Assembly (NCBI GenBank): GCA_947363565.1
Contig: CANAPP010000006.1
Coordinates: 1-64,000 of the forward strand
Source of the DNA: an uncultured Lachnospiraceae bacterium
Lineage (GTDB): Bacteria > Bacillota > Clostridia > Lachnospirales > Lachnospiraceae
Length of the DNA: 64,000 nucleotides
Direction: 5' to 3'
The position numbers were made by a program, and so were the translations under genes. Below, piece by piece: positions 50,634 through 60,028 of this stretch. How positions within the stretch are numbered: position 1 is the stretch's first letter; every line of letters starts with the position of its first letter. The notes under the pieces were generated by a model that made no database searches, was not told the origin of the DNA, and saw nothing but the letters and a program-made list of their open reading frames with translations.

Positions 50634-51317
50634 ATGCATATTTTGATTATCGAAGACGACAGGGAACTGTGCGGTGCGCTAAAGGAACAGCTTGATGCAA
50701 GGAGCCACCATGTCACTTGCTGTCATACAGGAAGTGAGGCGCTTTACTGCGCGATGAACGGAGTCTATGATCTGATTCTTTTAGACCGGATGCTCCCGGA
50801 GATTGACGGATTGTCCATTCTCCGCTCCATCCGCCAGAACCGGATCACCACACCGGTCATCTTAACCACTGCCCTCGGCGCGGTAAACGACCGCATCGAC
50901 GGATTAGACTGCGGCGCCGATGATTATCTGGTCAAACCCTACGCCGTCGAGGAGCTTATGGCACGGATCCGGGCGCTGTCGCGAAGACCGAAGGCACTGA
51001 CTGAGCACGAGACCCTCTCCTACCTGGACATGAATTTTGACGCGGATGTGAGGATGCTCTCCTGTAAGGGCAAGGAGCTTCGCCTCTCCGGCCGGGAAGC
51101 ACTGCTGTTAGAATTCTTCCTCAAGAATCCGGAAAAGACACTGGCCAGGGAACAGATCTTTTACCGGGTATGGGGTCCCGACGGGATTGTCGAGGACGGG
51201 AACTTGGATACTTACATCTATTTTTTAAGAAAACACCTGCGCAAGTTAAAAAGCCGGGCGGTCATACGCACCGTCCACGGCCTGGGCTACTGTATGGAGG
51301 ACTCCCATGTTTCCTGA
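50634..51317 (+). CDS. OmpR-family response regulator
   Basis: 227 residues. Receiver: D8/D9, phosphoacceptor D51 in LILLDRMLPEIDG and Lys in DDYLVKPYAVEEL. DNA-binding winged helix from about 130 (ELRLSGREALLLEFFLKNPE, LAREQIFYRVWGPDGIVEDG, DTYIYFLRKHLRKLKSRAVI-RTVHGLGYCM). Overlaps the kinase gene by 11 bases. Divergent from the solute-binding protein gene, so it is its likely regulator. Confidence 0.95.
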   Translation: MHILIIEDDRELCGALKEQLDARSHHVTCCHTGSEALYCAMNGVYDLILLDRMLPEIDGLSILRSIRQNRITTPVILTTALGAVNDRIDGLDCGADDYLVKPYAVEELMARIRALSRRPKALTEHETLSYLDMNFDADVRMLSCKGKELRLSGREALLLEFFLKNPEKTLAREQIFYRVWGPDGIVEDGNLDTYIYFLRKHLRKLKSRAVIRTVHGLGYCMEDSHVS

Positions 51318-52596
51318 ACTGCAAAGAAAATTAGTAAGACGATATACCTTAAGTACGGGGCTGATCTTGACCTTCATCCTCGCTGTTACTTTCCTCTTTT
51401 ATCTGTCTTTCCAGCAAAGCCGCAGGGAGGCTTCTTTTACCGACCACATCTTTACGCTGACTTCAAAACTCCAGACAGACTCTACCTTCAACGATTCCTT
51501 TCTGTCACAGCTTGAGGGCAAGCATCGCCTGATCATCTATATCGAAGAAAACGGTACGCCCTTTTTCTTCCCCGGCACTTTCAAGCCGCGCACTGATCGC
51601 AGCAAGCTGCTTGATAAAACTTCGGATCTTGCGGCGAAAGAAGGCATCTTTCCGAATTCACGCCCAATCTCTTCGGATCTTTTACAGTCCTCTCTTCTTG
51701 AAATTGCAGGCGGACACCACGACTCCTATCTGGGGAGTGTGACGATCGTGAATACCTCTTCGGGTTATAAAAAACTCATCCTGCTCCAGGATATCACCGT
51801 GAACCGGACACGGCTTATCCGCAATGCATTTCTGTATCTGCTGATCGATATTCTGGGGATTATCCTGTTATTTCTGACAGGAAGAAGTTTCGTTGGCCGC
51901 TCCCTCCTGCCTCTTAAGGAATTGTATAAAAAACAGCAGGATTTTGCGACGGCAGCATCCCATGAACTGCGCTCACCTTTAGCAGTCATCCGGACAGCAG
52001 CCGACGCAGCCTCCGCCAACCTTCATCAGCCGAAAAAATACTTATCTGTCATTCGGGATGAATGTAAACGGGGAGATTCGCTGGTAAAAAATCTCCTGCT
52101 CCTTTCCTCCGCCCAGCAGGAAGACTGGGGCATCAATAAGCAATACTTTGAACTTGACGAGATGCTTCTCCATCTGATGGAGCTTTACGAACCACTCTGC
52201 AGCGCAAAAAACGGAAACCTTCTTCTTACTCTTCCAGAAGAAACGCTTCCGCCTGTGTACGCAGACCCAGAACTGTGCCTGCAGATCTTTACTGTTCTTT
52301 TGGATAACGCCATCGCTTATGGCCTTAAAGATGCCGGGAAGATTGTCTTAGGCCTAAGCCTTACCCAGGACAAACTTACTGTCTCTGTAACTGACTTTGG
52401 TCCGGGAATCAGCGACGAAGAAAAATCACTCATCTTCGATCCGTTTTACCGCCATGATACCTCCCGGCATGAAAAAACGCATTTCGGTCTTGGACTGTCT
52501 ATCGCCGCAAGGCTTGCAGGGCTTCAAAACGTAATGCTTAGTGTCAGGGATACAGAAGGCGGCGGCTGCACCTTTGAAGTAAATTTTAACGGATAA
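51307..52596 (+). CDS. Sensor histidine kinase (HPK1-type)
   Basis: 429 residues: two membrane helices (20-35 and about 172-192) around a small extracellular sensor domain, phosphoacceptor H219 in ATAASHELRSPLAVIRTAAD, N box LLDNAIAYGLKDAG, G1 VTDFGPGISDEEKSLIFDPF and G2 THFGLGLSIAARL. Partner of the response regulator. Its end overlaps the convergent DeoR gene by 11 bases. Confidence 0.95.
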   Translation: MFPELQRKLVRRYTLSTGLILTFILAVTFLFYLSFQQSRREASFTDHIFTLTSKLQTDSTFNDSFLSQLEGKHRLIIYIEENGTPFFFPGTFKPRTDRSKLLDKTSDLAAKEGIFPNSRPISSDLLQSSLLEIAGGHHDSYLGSVTIVNTSSGYKKLILLQDITVNRTRLIRNAFLYLLIDILGIILLFLTGRSFVGRSLLPLKELYKKQQDFATAASHELRSPLAVIRTAADAASANLHQPKKYLSVIRDECKRGDSLVKNLLLLSSAQQEDWGINKQYFELDEMLLHLMELYEPLCSAKNGNLLLTLPEETLPPVYADPELCLQIFTVLLDNAIAYGLKDAGKIVLGLSLTQDKLTVSVTDFGPGISDEEKSLIFDPFYRHDTSRHEKTHFGLGLSIAARLAGLQNVMLSVRDTEGGGCTFEVNFNG

Positions 52597-53329
52597 TGGC
52601 CACATGGAGTCTACGTAGCTTCTCCGTCTCCTCTTCATCAAATTCCTTGTCCGTAACAACGCCTGTATAGTCCCCAAGATGATTGATCCTTGACATGGCC
52701 TGCCGTCCGAATTTTGATTCATCTACCACCAGATAAGACTTCCTGCACTGCTTCGGGGTCTTGCGTTTTAGCCACATCTTATCGACGGTCGGCGTCATCA
52801 CCTCAAAATCCTCATTGATAGATGCGGCGCCGAAAAATCCCACATCGAACTTAAAGTCCTCAAGCATCTGCGTCGCATAATGGCCGAACATACTTCCGGT
52901 GGACTTCTGCACATGCCCTCCGCAGATAAAAAGCTCCGCCTCACTATTCTTCAAAAGCTGCGCGATCTCCAGATCATTTGTCACGATCATGATCTCCGGC
53001 GTGTCCTTGATCAGGCGTGCAATCTCAAAAGTCGTCGTGCCTGCATCAAGAAACACCGTATCCCCTCTTCCCACAAAAGACGCACAGATCCCAGCCAGCC
53101 GGCGCTTTACATCCACACAGCTTGTCTGTTTGTCCTCATAGGTCACTTCCTGCTTGGCAACTGCGCCGCCATGACACCTAAGCAGGACATCCTCATTCTG
53201 AAGCTTTACCAGATCCCTGCGTATGGTCATGGAGCTTACCTTAAGCTCCTGGGCCAGTTCCTCCACCTGCACACTCCCCTGCCGGTGCACAAGCTCTACG
53301 ATTTTTGACTGTCTCTCTGCTGCAAGCAT
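52586..53329 (-). CDS. DeoR/GlpR family repressor
   Basis: 247 residues from ATG 53329 (gaggga six bases upstream). N-terminal HTH AERQSKIVELVHRQGSVQVE, ELAQELKVSSMTIRRDLVKL, then the sugar-phosphate-binding DeoRC domain (GRGDTVFLDAGTTTFEIARL, MIVTNDLEIAQLL, FICGGHVQKSTGSMFGH). It probably responds to a phosphorylated sugar acid made by the kinases of this locus. TGTTTGTT-type repeats in promoters at 57243, 57343 and 59754 are candidate binding sites. Last gene of the sugar-acid run, 118 bases after gntP. Confidence 0.9.
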   Translation of the reverse strand: MLAAERQSKIVELVHRQGSVQVEELAQELKVSSMTIRRDLVKLQNEDVLLRCHGGAVAKQEVTYEDKQTSCVDVKRRLAGICASFVGRGDTVFLDAGTTTFEIARLIKDTPEIMIVTNDLEIAQLLKNSEAELFICGGHVQKSTGSMFGHYATQMLEDFKFDVGFFGAASINEDFEVMTPTVDKMWLKRKTPKQCRKSYLVVDESKFGRQAMSRINHLGDYTGVVTDKEFDEEETEKLRRLHVAIIR

Positions 53330-53405
53330 ATCCATTCCCTCTTTTCTATATGGATTCTCAGCTCTCACGTCCACTTCCCCGCCTTTCTCTCTTAATTGTC
53401 TGCAA

Positions 53406-53434
53406 AGGCAGTGAAAGCGACGCTCCCACTGCCT
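53406..53434. terminator. Stem-loop between gntP-like and deoR
   Basis: Perfect 8-bp stem aggcagtg/cactgcct with a 13-base loop. No good T run on the minus strand, so it may be a weak terminator or an RNA-processing/stability element. Confidence 0.5.
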
Positions 53435-53447
53435 ACATTTTACATGA

Positions 53448-54851
53448 TTACATGAAAATACTCAATACCAATACTTCTACAACACCGACTGCCCATGCAA
53501 TTGTTGAGGTAACAGACCACACGGTAAGCTGATCCTTCGCTTCGCGCACACCCAGAGTCCTGTTTACTACCCAGAAATAGCTGTCGTTAAAATATCCGAA
53601 GAACAGCGAGCCTACACAGCAGGCAACTGCCCCAAGCAGCGGGCTTACATTTGCCGCTACAAGGATCGGTGCGGAGATACCTGCTGCCGTCGTCATGGCA
53701 ACAGTTCCTGAACCCTGGATAAATCTCATTGCCGTAGAGATGATGAGCGGCAGGATAATGATCGGAACCGCAGTTTGCGCAAGCCCCTCTGCCATAAAGG
53801 TGCCAAGTCCGGAATCCTTGATGATCTGGCCAAGCGCACCGCCTCCGCCGGTAACCAGCATGATGATACCGGCAGACATCATACCCTTCTCCATCTCTGC
53901 GATGATCTCATTTCTCTCGATGTTTTTCCCCAAGGTAAAGATTGCTACAATAAGTCCAAGTCCTACTGCAATGATCGGCTGGCCGAGAAAGATCAGGACT
54001 TCCATAATTCCTGCAGTCTGGCCAAGCGCCGTCGCAACTGTGTTGATCAAGATTAAGACGATCGGTACGATCAACGGAAGGAAAGATACCAGCGTGCCCG
54101 GCATCCCATCTGTATCCATGGCAAATGCATTCTCATAATCCGGCTCCCGGTAAGGCGCCTCTACTACCTCTCCCTCTTCGTTTGGGACACGGTAATATTT
54201 TTTCGAAAGATATATTCTTGCATATGCGATACACGCGATGGACATCGGGATTGCAAGCACGATGGTAAGCAGGATGAATTTTCCTACGTCTACACCGAAG
54301 ATCCCGCACACGCCCAGCGGTCCAGGTGTTGGCGGCACAAGGGAGTGGGTGATGACAAGCCCTGCTGCCAGCGCAACACCCAGCCCGATGAAGGATTTCT
54401 TCGTCGCCTTGGAAATCGCCTTTGCGATCGGCGCCAGCACGACGAATCCGGAATCACAGAAAATCGGGATGGATACGAGGAATCCGGTCAGCGCCAGCGC
54501 CTCTTCCTCTCTCTTTTTTCCGAACAACTTTAAAAAGGTATGTGCCATCCTCTGGGCTGCCCCCGTAATTTCAAAAATCTGTCCCATCATAACACCAAAG
54601 CCGATGATGATACCGATACTTCCAAGGGTTCCTCCAAAACCGGATGTTATAGAATTGACGATGCCGAACGTCTTCCCGTCTTCTAATGTGATATTTACCA
54701 AAGGCATCCCTCCTGCAACTCCCACGATCACCGTACAGATAATGAGTGCCAGGAATGCCTGCACTTTTGTTTTAAGCACTAAGAATATTAAAACAGCAAT
54801 ACCGATTGCAAGGCCGATCAACATTCTCTCACCGCTAAGTCCGTTTACCAT
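53448..54851 (-). CDS. GntP family sugar-acid:H+ permease
   Basis: 467 residues, about twelve to fourteen membrane segments. Family landmarks: GFGGTLGSIGIIIGFGVMMG, PIFCDSGFVVLAPIAKAISK, LVPPTPGPLGVCGIFGVDVG, RFIQGSGTVAMTTAAGISAP and GYFNDSYFWVVNRTLGV. GntP members import gluconate and related aldonates; here the neighbours suggest threonate, erythronate or glycerate. 28 bases after pdxA on the same strand. Confidence 0.92.
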   Translation of the reverse strand: MVNGLSGERMLIGLAIGIAVLIFLVLKTKVQAFLALIICTVIVGVAGGMPLVNITLEDGKTFGIVNSITSGFGGTLGSIGIIIGFGVMMGQIFEITGAAQRMAHTFLKLFGKKREEEALALTGFLVSIPIFCDSGFVVLAPIAKAISKATKKSFIGLGVALAAGLVITHSLVPPTPGPLGVCGIFGVDVGKFILLTIVLAIPMSIACIAYARIYLSKKYYRVPNEEGEVVEAPYREPDYENAFAMDTDGMPGTLVSFLPLIVPIVLILINTVATALGQTAGIMEVLIFLGQPIIAVGLGLIVAIFTLGKNIERNEIIAEMEKGMMSAGIIMLVTGGGGALGQIIKDSGLGTFMAEGLAQTAVPIIILPLIISTAMRFIQGSGTVAMTTAAGISAPILVAANVSPLLGAVACCVGSLFFGYFNDSYFWVVNRTLGVREAKDQLTVWSVTSTIAWAVGVVEVLVLSIFM

Positions 54852-54879
54852 AATAGTCCTCCTCTTCCTCTCTCAAGAT

Positions 54880-55878
54880 TTACTTTGTAAAATTAGGTGC
54901 GTATTTTGCTGCTAACAAGATTGCTTCAATCATGCTGACGGCGCTCACGATCCCCTTTCCGGCAATGTCAAAAGCCGTACCGTGATCCACCGACGTACGC
55001 AGGATAGGCATTCCGTTGGTTATAGCGATCGTCTTTTCAAAGTCCAGCGTCTTTGTCGCGATATGCCCCTGATCATGGTAGAGAGACAGGACGCTGTTGT
55101 ACCGGCCCTGCGCCGCCTGATGGAATACAGAGTCCGCCCCGATCGGCCCTGCTACATCATAGCCTTCTGCCTTAAGCTCCTCGATGGCAGGCGTGATCTC
55201 ATTGACTTCCTCCCAGCCGAACAGCCCGTGCTCCCCGCTGTGGGGATTCAGTCCCGCAATCGCCATGGTCCCGTCCTTAACACCCAACTTCTTAAGAGCT
55301 TCAAGACACCGCTTCACGTAATCCTTGATCCGCTCCTTTGTGATCATGTCTAACATCTCCCGCAGGGATACATGCCTTGTCAGGAAAAACACACGCATAC
55401 CGTTGGTCTCGAACATCGTGAGCGGATCCTCTGTTCCCGTGAGGGCGCCGAAAATCTCTGTGTGGCCGATAAAGTTAATTCCTCCTGCGCGAAGGGATTC
55501 CTTGTTGATCGGCGTCGTCGCCACCGCATCAACTTTTCCTTTGTTAGCAAGCGCAATACTTTTTGCAATATATTCATATGCGGCCTTCCCGCACATTCCA
55601 TTGACCTTTCCAAACACAAACTTTTCAAGGTCAACATTGCCTAAATCGATAAGATTCAAAACTCCCTCCCGGAAATCCCCCTCTGCCGGCTCTGTGATCA
55701 CATGGATGTCAAGCTTCGCATCAACGATTTTAACTGCATTCTCCATAATAGCTTTATCTCCGATGATGATACAATCTGCCGCGTCCGACACTTCCTTTGA
55801 TGCAACTGACTTTGCCACGATCTCCGGGCCTACTCCTGCCGGATCTCCGATAGGTACTGCGATTAATGGTCTTTTCAT
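54880..55878 (-). CDS. PdxA2-type 4-phospho-D-threonate/erythronate dehydrogenase
   Basis: 332 residues from ATG 55878 (ggaaagga site). PdxA fold: [69 protein letters not shown] and [16 protein letters not shown] (metal-binding His residues). Classical PdxA serves pyridoxine synthesis, but beside DUF1537 kinases the enzyme is known to oxidise and decarboxylate 4-phospho-D-threonate or -erythronate to dihydroxyacetone phosphate. Context and the lack of pdxJ support the catabolic role. Confidence 0.88.
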   Translation of the reverse strand: MKRPLIAVPIGDPAGVGPEIVAKSVASKEVSDAADCIIIGDKAIMENAVKIVDAKLDIHVITEPAEGDFREGVLNLIDLGNVDLEKFVFGKVNGMCGKAAYEYIAKSIALANKGKVDAVATTPINKESLRAGGINFIGHTEIFGALTGTEDPLTMFETNGMRVFFLTRHVSLREMLDMITKERIKDYVKRCLEALKKLGVKDGTMAIAGLNPHSGEHGLFGWEEVNEITPAIEELKAEGYDVAGPIGADSVFHQAAQGRYNSVLSLYHDQGHIATKTLDFEKTIAITNGMPILRTSVDHGTAFDIAGKGIVSAVSMIEAILLAAKYAPNFTK

Positions 55879-55910
55879 GATTCTCATCCTTTCCTTGTCA
55901 AAACATAATT

Positions 55911-57215
55911 TTAAATATACAGCTTTTCTTTCAGATAAGTAATGCACTTATTGATCGCGCTGCTGTTTCCCTGGCTTCCGCCTTTAGTAATGATATGTAT
56001 CCCCTCAAATTCACCCTTAAGGAACTGTCCGTAAGCTGCAAGGGGAAGCACTTCATCCATCAGGCTTAAGCCTGCCGTACGGAATCTTTCACATACCGAC
56101 ACGGTCACATCGCCGCCGCTGGTATAAAGCCCCCGAAATGTCGGCTCCGCCTTGAATATGCGGTAGGTTATCTCCGCAAAAGCACTGTTGATCAGTCCCG
56201 TTACATCATCCATGGAGCACTGGTATCTCTCCATGTATGGCTTAAAGTCAATCCGGTTCTCCGGATAGATCCCATCCCCAGTCACTGTAGAGATAATGTT
56301 GCGTTCGCACTCTGCAAGGATTTCACGGACAACTCTGGCAATCTCCTCCTCCCGCTCCTTTTCTCCCTCAAGCAGCGTCTTTGTACTGACAAATACATTA
56401 TGGGTGCGTTGGGACAGCCATAGCTCCTCCATCTGTCTCCTCGTATTCGGGTTGACGCTTCCCACCACTGCAAGGATCTTATTCTTCTCCTTCTTTTCAT
56501 ACGGAGTGATCAGCTTTCTCGCCAAGGTGGCCGTAAATACTCCCGGGTCTACCGCGACAGTCTTCAGCCTGCTCGTAATGACCGCATCAGCGATCAGGTC
56601 CAGATCCTCCTGGGTCACACAATCCACCACGATGATCCGGCTTCCTTCTGCCGTACACTTCTTCAACAAATCTGCAAGATAGTGTTTCCCGTGCATCAGA
56701 TCCTTCATCAATATAGAAGATACCTGATATTTGCTCTGCTGTTTAAAGAGCAATGCAACCTCCGATACCTTTACCGGAGTCTTGGGGTCGATGGCGATGT
56801 CTGTCTTATGCAGCGGCAACCCGTTCACCAGCATATAGCCGCCGATCACAACTCTCCCCGACGAGGGAAAACAGGGAGCCACAACCGCGACATAATCATC
56901 CCCGAGGCAATCTAACATGGCGTCCGTCTCACTCCCTAAGTTCCCCCGCAAGGTACTGTCAATCCGGTTTGCATAGACCTTCACTTCGTCACTCTTTAAC
57001 AGACGGCACACGTTCTGCACACGATTATAGGCAATTTTCGGTTCCACACCTCTGCTGTCTGTAGGATAGATCAGACAGTCACATTCATCCAGGGTAGAAA
57101 GCTCGATCCGTTCCGTATTCATCACCGTGTAGGCTCTGTAGTTCATATTCTTTAAGAGTACTCCTGTGGCATTGCCTCCCGTCAGGTCATCTGCAATTAC
57201 AACACACTGCGGCAT
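55911..57215 (-). CDS. Four-carbon acid sugar kinase (DUF1537), DtnK-like
   Basis: 434 residues from ATG 57215 (aaaggaga). N-terminal acid-binding domain [40 protein letters not shown] and a C-terminal nucleotide-binding domain with [16 protein letters not shown] and [19 protein letters not shown]. It phosphorylates a tetronate, most likely D-threonate, giving the substrate of the adjacent PdxA2-type dehydrogenase. It heads a kinase-pdxA-gntP unit behind its own promoter. Confidence 0.88.
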   Translation of the reverse strand: MPQCVVIADDLTGGNATGVLLKNMNYRAYTVMNTERIELSTLDECDCLIYPTDSRGVEPKIAYNRVQNVCRLLKSDEVKVYANRIDSTLRGNLGSETDAMLDCLGDDYVAVVAPCFPSSGRVVIGGYMLVNGLPLHKTDIAIDPKTPVKVSEVALLFKQQSKYQVSSILMKDLMHGKHYLADLLKKCTAEGSRIIVVDCVTQEDLDLIADAVITSRLKTVAVDPGVFTATLARKLITPYEKKEKNKILAVVGSVNPNTRRQMEELWLSQRTHNVFVSTKTLLEGEKEREEEIARVVREILAECERNIISTVTGDGIYPENRIDFKPYMERYQCSMDDVTGLINSAFAEITYRIFKAEPTFRGLYTSGGDVTVSVCERFRTAGLSLMDEVLPLAAYGQFLKGEFEGIHIITKGGSQGNSSAINKCITYLKEKLYI

Positions 57216-57242
57216 GACAATTCTCCTTTCATATTCAAACAT

Positions 57243-57356
57243 TGTTTGTTCGTTTTTGTTGTTTAAATTGTACTCCATATGTTTGAATATGTCAATTAAA
57301 TCTATTTTTTGACAAAGTTTTTGTATACATGCACAATTATCATGTTTGTTTTTGTT
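57243..57356. promoter_or_regulatory. Promoter and TGTTTGTT operator-like repeats before the DtnK-like gene
   Basis: Minus strand TTGACA (57290-57295), 17 bases, TACAAT (57267-57272) is near consensus. tgtttgttcgtttttgtt lies just downstream of it (57243-57260) and tgtttgtttttgtt upstream (57343-57356). T-rich TGTTTGTTTTT repeats are typical of DeoR-family operators. The 180-base gap between the two kinase genes is thus regulatory. Confidence 0.75.
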
Positions 57357-57395
57357 AATTATAAACAATTGCAGTTGTTCTGTAACATCATCGCA

Positions 57396-58820
57396 CTAAC
57401 GGTTTATCAGTACCTCCACTGCTTCTTTAAGCGTTGTGATCTCCCCTACATTTCCGGGGAAGATGACGTAGGGCGTCATGGGGAATTTACTCTCTGCTCC
57501 TGTCTGCCATACCGGGATGCCGGGCCTGATCTGCCCGAGGACATTTGCTTTCCTTACAGCAAGTGCTTTTGTTCCTACATCGCTGGATGTGATTCCGCCT
57601 TTGGCGATCACAAAACTTGGCGTGACCTTAAGGCGTCCGACCAATGACTGTACAGCTTCGGAGATCTTAACGGAAAGCCGGAGTTCATCCTCCTTATCTC
57701 CTGTGTCCGCCGTGATAAGTGCCCGGGTTGTATAGCAGCACACGGTCTTTCCTGCTTTTATATACTCCTCCTCCTTTTCAAGGCAGCGCTTTACCTCTGC
57801 CTCAAAAGCCGCATCATCCCTGACAAGGGTGGCATCCAGCTCAATAAACGCAATATCGTCCAGTCCTTTCAGACACTCCACCTGCTTTGTGGTCTTGTCC
57901 GTATGAGAACCTACCACGATGATTCCGCCATTCTCCGTCTCATTTACGACCATCTGCTCCCTTGTAAGCAATGGCTGGCTGCTGACTCCTCCCATCACCT
58001 TGACGATTGCAGCGGCTGTGCGGAACATAAACACCTTTCCCTTGGCCATCGCACGGTACAGCGCGATACAGAACACCTTCACGTCAGCATAATCAATTGC
58101 ATTTACGATTATTTTATGAAAATCCTTTACCGCCATAAGCTGCTCTTCTATCTTATCAATGTCTGCATTGTGGATATCCTCAAGGGAAATACAGGTTACC
58201 TCTGAAGCCTTATATGCTCCCTTTGTCTTTTCTTCCACATACTCCGGCATGACAGCCGTGCTGTAGCCAAAAGTCTTATCCTTTGCAAATTCTGTCTCAC
58301 TGGCCGGGACAAGCTCCTCGTCATACCTGACATAGTGCACGTTGCCGACAGTGAATCTGCCGCCTTCTTTAAAAAAAGGGCAAAGAATCTCTCCGTCAAT
58401 AGTCTTTCCTGTATTCTTCTCATAACTTTCCCTCAAAAGTTCTGTCTCAAGGGGATAATGCCCCCGCAGTGTACTGTCGCTCCGGCTGATGAATATGTAT
58501 TCTTTTCCGCATTCCTTTGCTACCTCATCAACAATAGCCGCAATTTCCCTGTGGGCTTTTGTGGTCTGCTCCTCGGTAAAGCCTCTGGAATTGGTCAGTA
58601 CATAAAACAGGTTATTCTCCTCCTCAAAGCCCTGGCGGATGCTCTCCTTCTCCCAGTTTGTATAAACAGAAATATCATGAACAGTCTGGACACCTGTAGG
58701 ATCATCATCCAACACAACGATTTTTTTATGGTTTGCCGCGATTTCTTTGTTCAGCAGCTCATCCATTGCTGCCTCATCAACCTTTTTATATGAAGATAAA
58801 CTTTTTACAGTTAATGACAT
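57396..58820 (-). CDS. Second DUF1537 four-carbon acid sugar kinase (distinct subgroup)
   Basis: 474 residues. KKIVVLDDDPTGVQTVHDIS replaces the ADDLTG opening of the first kinase, followed by YVLTNSRGFTEEQTTKAHRE, FISRSDSTLRGHYPLETELL, a nucleotide part GGIIVVGSHTDKTTKQVECL, and FVIAKGGITSSDVGTKAL plus IFPGNVGEITTLKEAV. The two kinases share only family motifs, so they are not recent duplicates. The DDDPTG form is common beside 2-hydroxyacid dehydrogenases, hence an oxo-tetronate or glycerate-type substrate is likely. It starts 14 bases after garR-like. Confidence 0.88.
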   Translation of the reverse strand: MSLTVKSLSSYKKVDEAAMDELLNKEIAANHKKIVVLDDDPTGVQTVHDISVYTNWEKESIRQGFEEENNLFYVLTNSRGFTEEQTTKAHREIAAIVDEVAKECGKEYIFISRSDSTLRGHYPLETELLRESYEKNTGKTIDGEILCPFFKEGGRFTVGNVHYVRYDEELVPASETEFAKDKTFGYSTAVMPEYVEEKTKGAYKASEVTCISLEDIHNADIDKIEEQLMAVKDFHKIIVNAIDYADVKVFCIALYRAMAKGKVFMFRTAAAIVKVMGGVSSQPLLTREQMVVNETENGGIIVVGSHTDKTTKQVECLKGLDDIAFIELDATLVRDDAAFEAEVKRCLEKEEEYIKAGKTVCCYTTRALITADTGDKEDELRLSVKISEAVQSLVGRLKVTPSFVIAKGGITSSDVGTKALAVRKANVLGQIRPGIPVWQTGAESKFPMTPYVIFPGNVGEITTLKEAVEVLINR

Positions 58821-58834
58821 CTTTCCTTCTCCTC

Positions 58835-59722
58835 CTAATCAAACCTCTTAACCTCTACATCTGCCAGCTTCTCAAAATACTGTACAATTCCGCCGTGATC
58901 GTCTTCCATATGACCATGGATCTTCAACGTCTGCAATATCTCGTACAACTGGGCCGTATACGGAATCGGGACATCAATGGAATGTGCTGTATTGACAACA
59001 TTTTTGATATCCTTATGATTGATCCTGATCGGTCCGCCCGGTTTGAAATTGCGCTCTACGATCATCGGGATCTTGGCGTCCAAAACGGCGCTTCCGGCAA
59101 GCCCGCCGCGGATAGCCTCGTATACTTTCTGCGGATCAGCTCCTGCTTTCGCGGCAAGGACAAATGCCTCGGACACAACAGCGATCGTATTATTTACAAT
59201 CACCTGATTGGCAAGCTTTGTCACGCTTCCGCTCCCGCTCCCTCCGATAAGAAGCGCCGAAGAACCGAGAATATCAAAATACTCTTTCATAGCATCAAAA
59301 TCTTCTTTGTCTCCGCCCGCCATGATGGCCAACGTACCGGCAACTGCTCCCGGCTCTCCTCCGGATACCGGGGCATCCACAAAGCCTGCACCCTTTTCTT
59401 TCAATCCCTTATAACACTCCTGAGACTCTGTCGGAGTCACCGAACTCATATCGCACACTACGCTTCCTGCCTTGATCGTCGAGGCTACGCCTCCCTCCCC
59501 GAAAAGAATGGATTTCGAGATGGCACCGCTTGGAACCATAATGATGATCCGCCCGCACTGCTCGCCAATCTCAGCGTAGGAAGCTTCCTTCGCCCCTGCC
59601 GCCACAACATCCGCAACTGCCTCCTTATTGAGGTCCGCAACGAAAAGTTCTACTCCTGCTTTCAACATATTCTTTGCCATAGGCCTTCCCATGATACCCA
59701 GTCCGATAAATCCTACCTTCAT
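58835..59722 (-). CDS. GarR/LtnD-type beta-hydroxyacid dehydrogenase
   Basis: 295 residues. Rossmann loop VGFIGLGIMGRPMAKNMLKA, substrate motif FVDAPVSGGEPGAVAGTLAI, and catalytic Lys in GSGSGSVTKLANQVIVNNTI. The family includes tartronate-semialdehyde reductase (GarR) and L-threonate dehydrogenase (LtnD). Next to a DUF1537 kinase the LtnD or DenD role (oxidising threonate or erythronate to an oxo-tetronate) is favoured, but GarR cannot be excluded. First gene of its operon; ATG with aaaggaag. Confidence 0.88.
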   Translation of the reverse strand: MKVGFIGLGIMGRPMAKNMLKAGVELFVADLNKEAVADVVAAGAKEASYAEIGEQCGRIIIMVPSGAISKSILFGEGGVASTIKAGSVVCDMSSVTPTESQECYKGLKEKGAGFVDAPVSGGEPGAVAGTLAIMAGGDKEDFDAMKEYFDILGSSALLIGGSGSGSVTKLANQVIVNNTIAVVSEAFVLAAKAGADPQKVYEAIRGGLAGSAVLDAKIPMIVERNFKPGGPIRINHKDIKNVVNTAHSIDVPIPYTAQLYEILQTLKIHGHMEDDHGGIVQYFEKLADVEVKRFD

Positions 59723-59753
59723 TTTTCTACTTCCTTTCTTGAATGTTAATTTG

Positions 59754-59828
59754 TGTTTGTTTGTGGAATAATTCGTTTATTATTCCATTTCTTGATTCCA
59801 TTCTACTGCATACCGGTATACCGGTCAA
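59754..59828 (-). promoter_or_regulatory. Promoter and operators of the garR-like/kinase operon
   Basis: Minus strand TTGACC (59823-59828), 17 bases, TAGAAT (59800-59805). The perfect 14-bp palindrome ACCGGTATACCGGT (59812-59825) occupies the -35/spacer, the form expected for GntR/FCD operators. Further down lie the inverted repeat GGAATAAT-tcgttt-ATTATTCC (59765-59786) and a TGTTTGTTT repeat (59754-59762). The whole 59723-60028 gap is regulatory, with no small gene seen. Confidence 0.75.
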
Positions 59829-59950
59829 GAGGGTAAATTTCTTTCTATCTTTTCCACAGTTTTTTCACCTCATTTTTGTGCAGTTTACACGAATACCTCT
59901 TCTTTATTGTTATTCTTTTAACATTTCTATCCAAAACATAACGGTTACTA

Positions 59951-59979
59951 TTGACCGTATTTTCAGATTATTGTATGAT
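59951..59979 (+). promoter_or_regulatory. Sigma-A promoter of the GntR/FCD regulator
   Basis: TTGACC (59951-59956), 17 bases, TATGAT (59974-59979), 50 bases before the start codon. The preceding acggttacta-ttgaccgt forms an imperfect palindrome over the -35. Confidence 0.75.
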
Positions 59980-60028
59980 TATTTTTAGGGAAATTAATCG
60001 TTGAAACAGATGATTTTGAGGAGACAAT

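Noticed and set aside
54880..55878. pdxA for vitamin B6 synthesis
   Set aside because: No pdxJ or other B6 gene; adjacent DUF1537 kinases and a GntP permease favour the sugar-acid catabolic PdxA2 type.
58733..59749. 338-aa open frame antisense to the garR-like gene
   Set aside because: Arg/His/Ser-rich shadow; the minus strand shows the dehydrogenase motifs and a mapped promoter.
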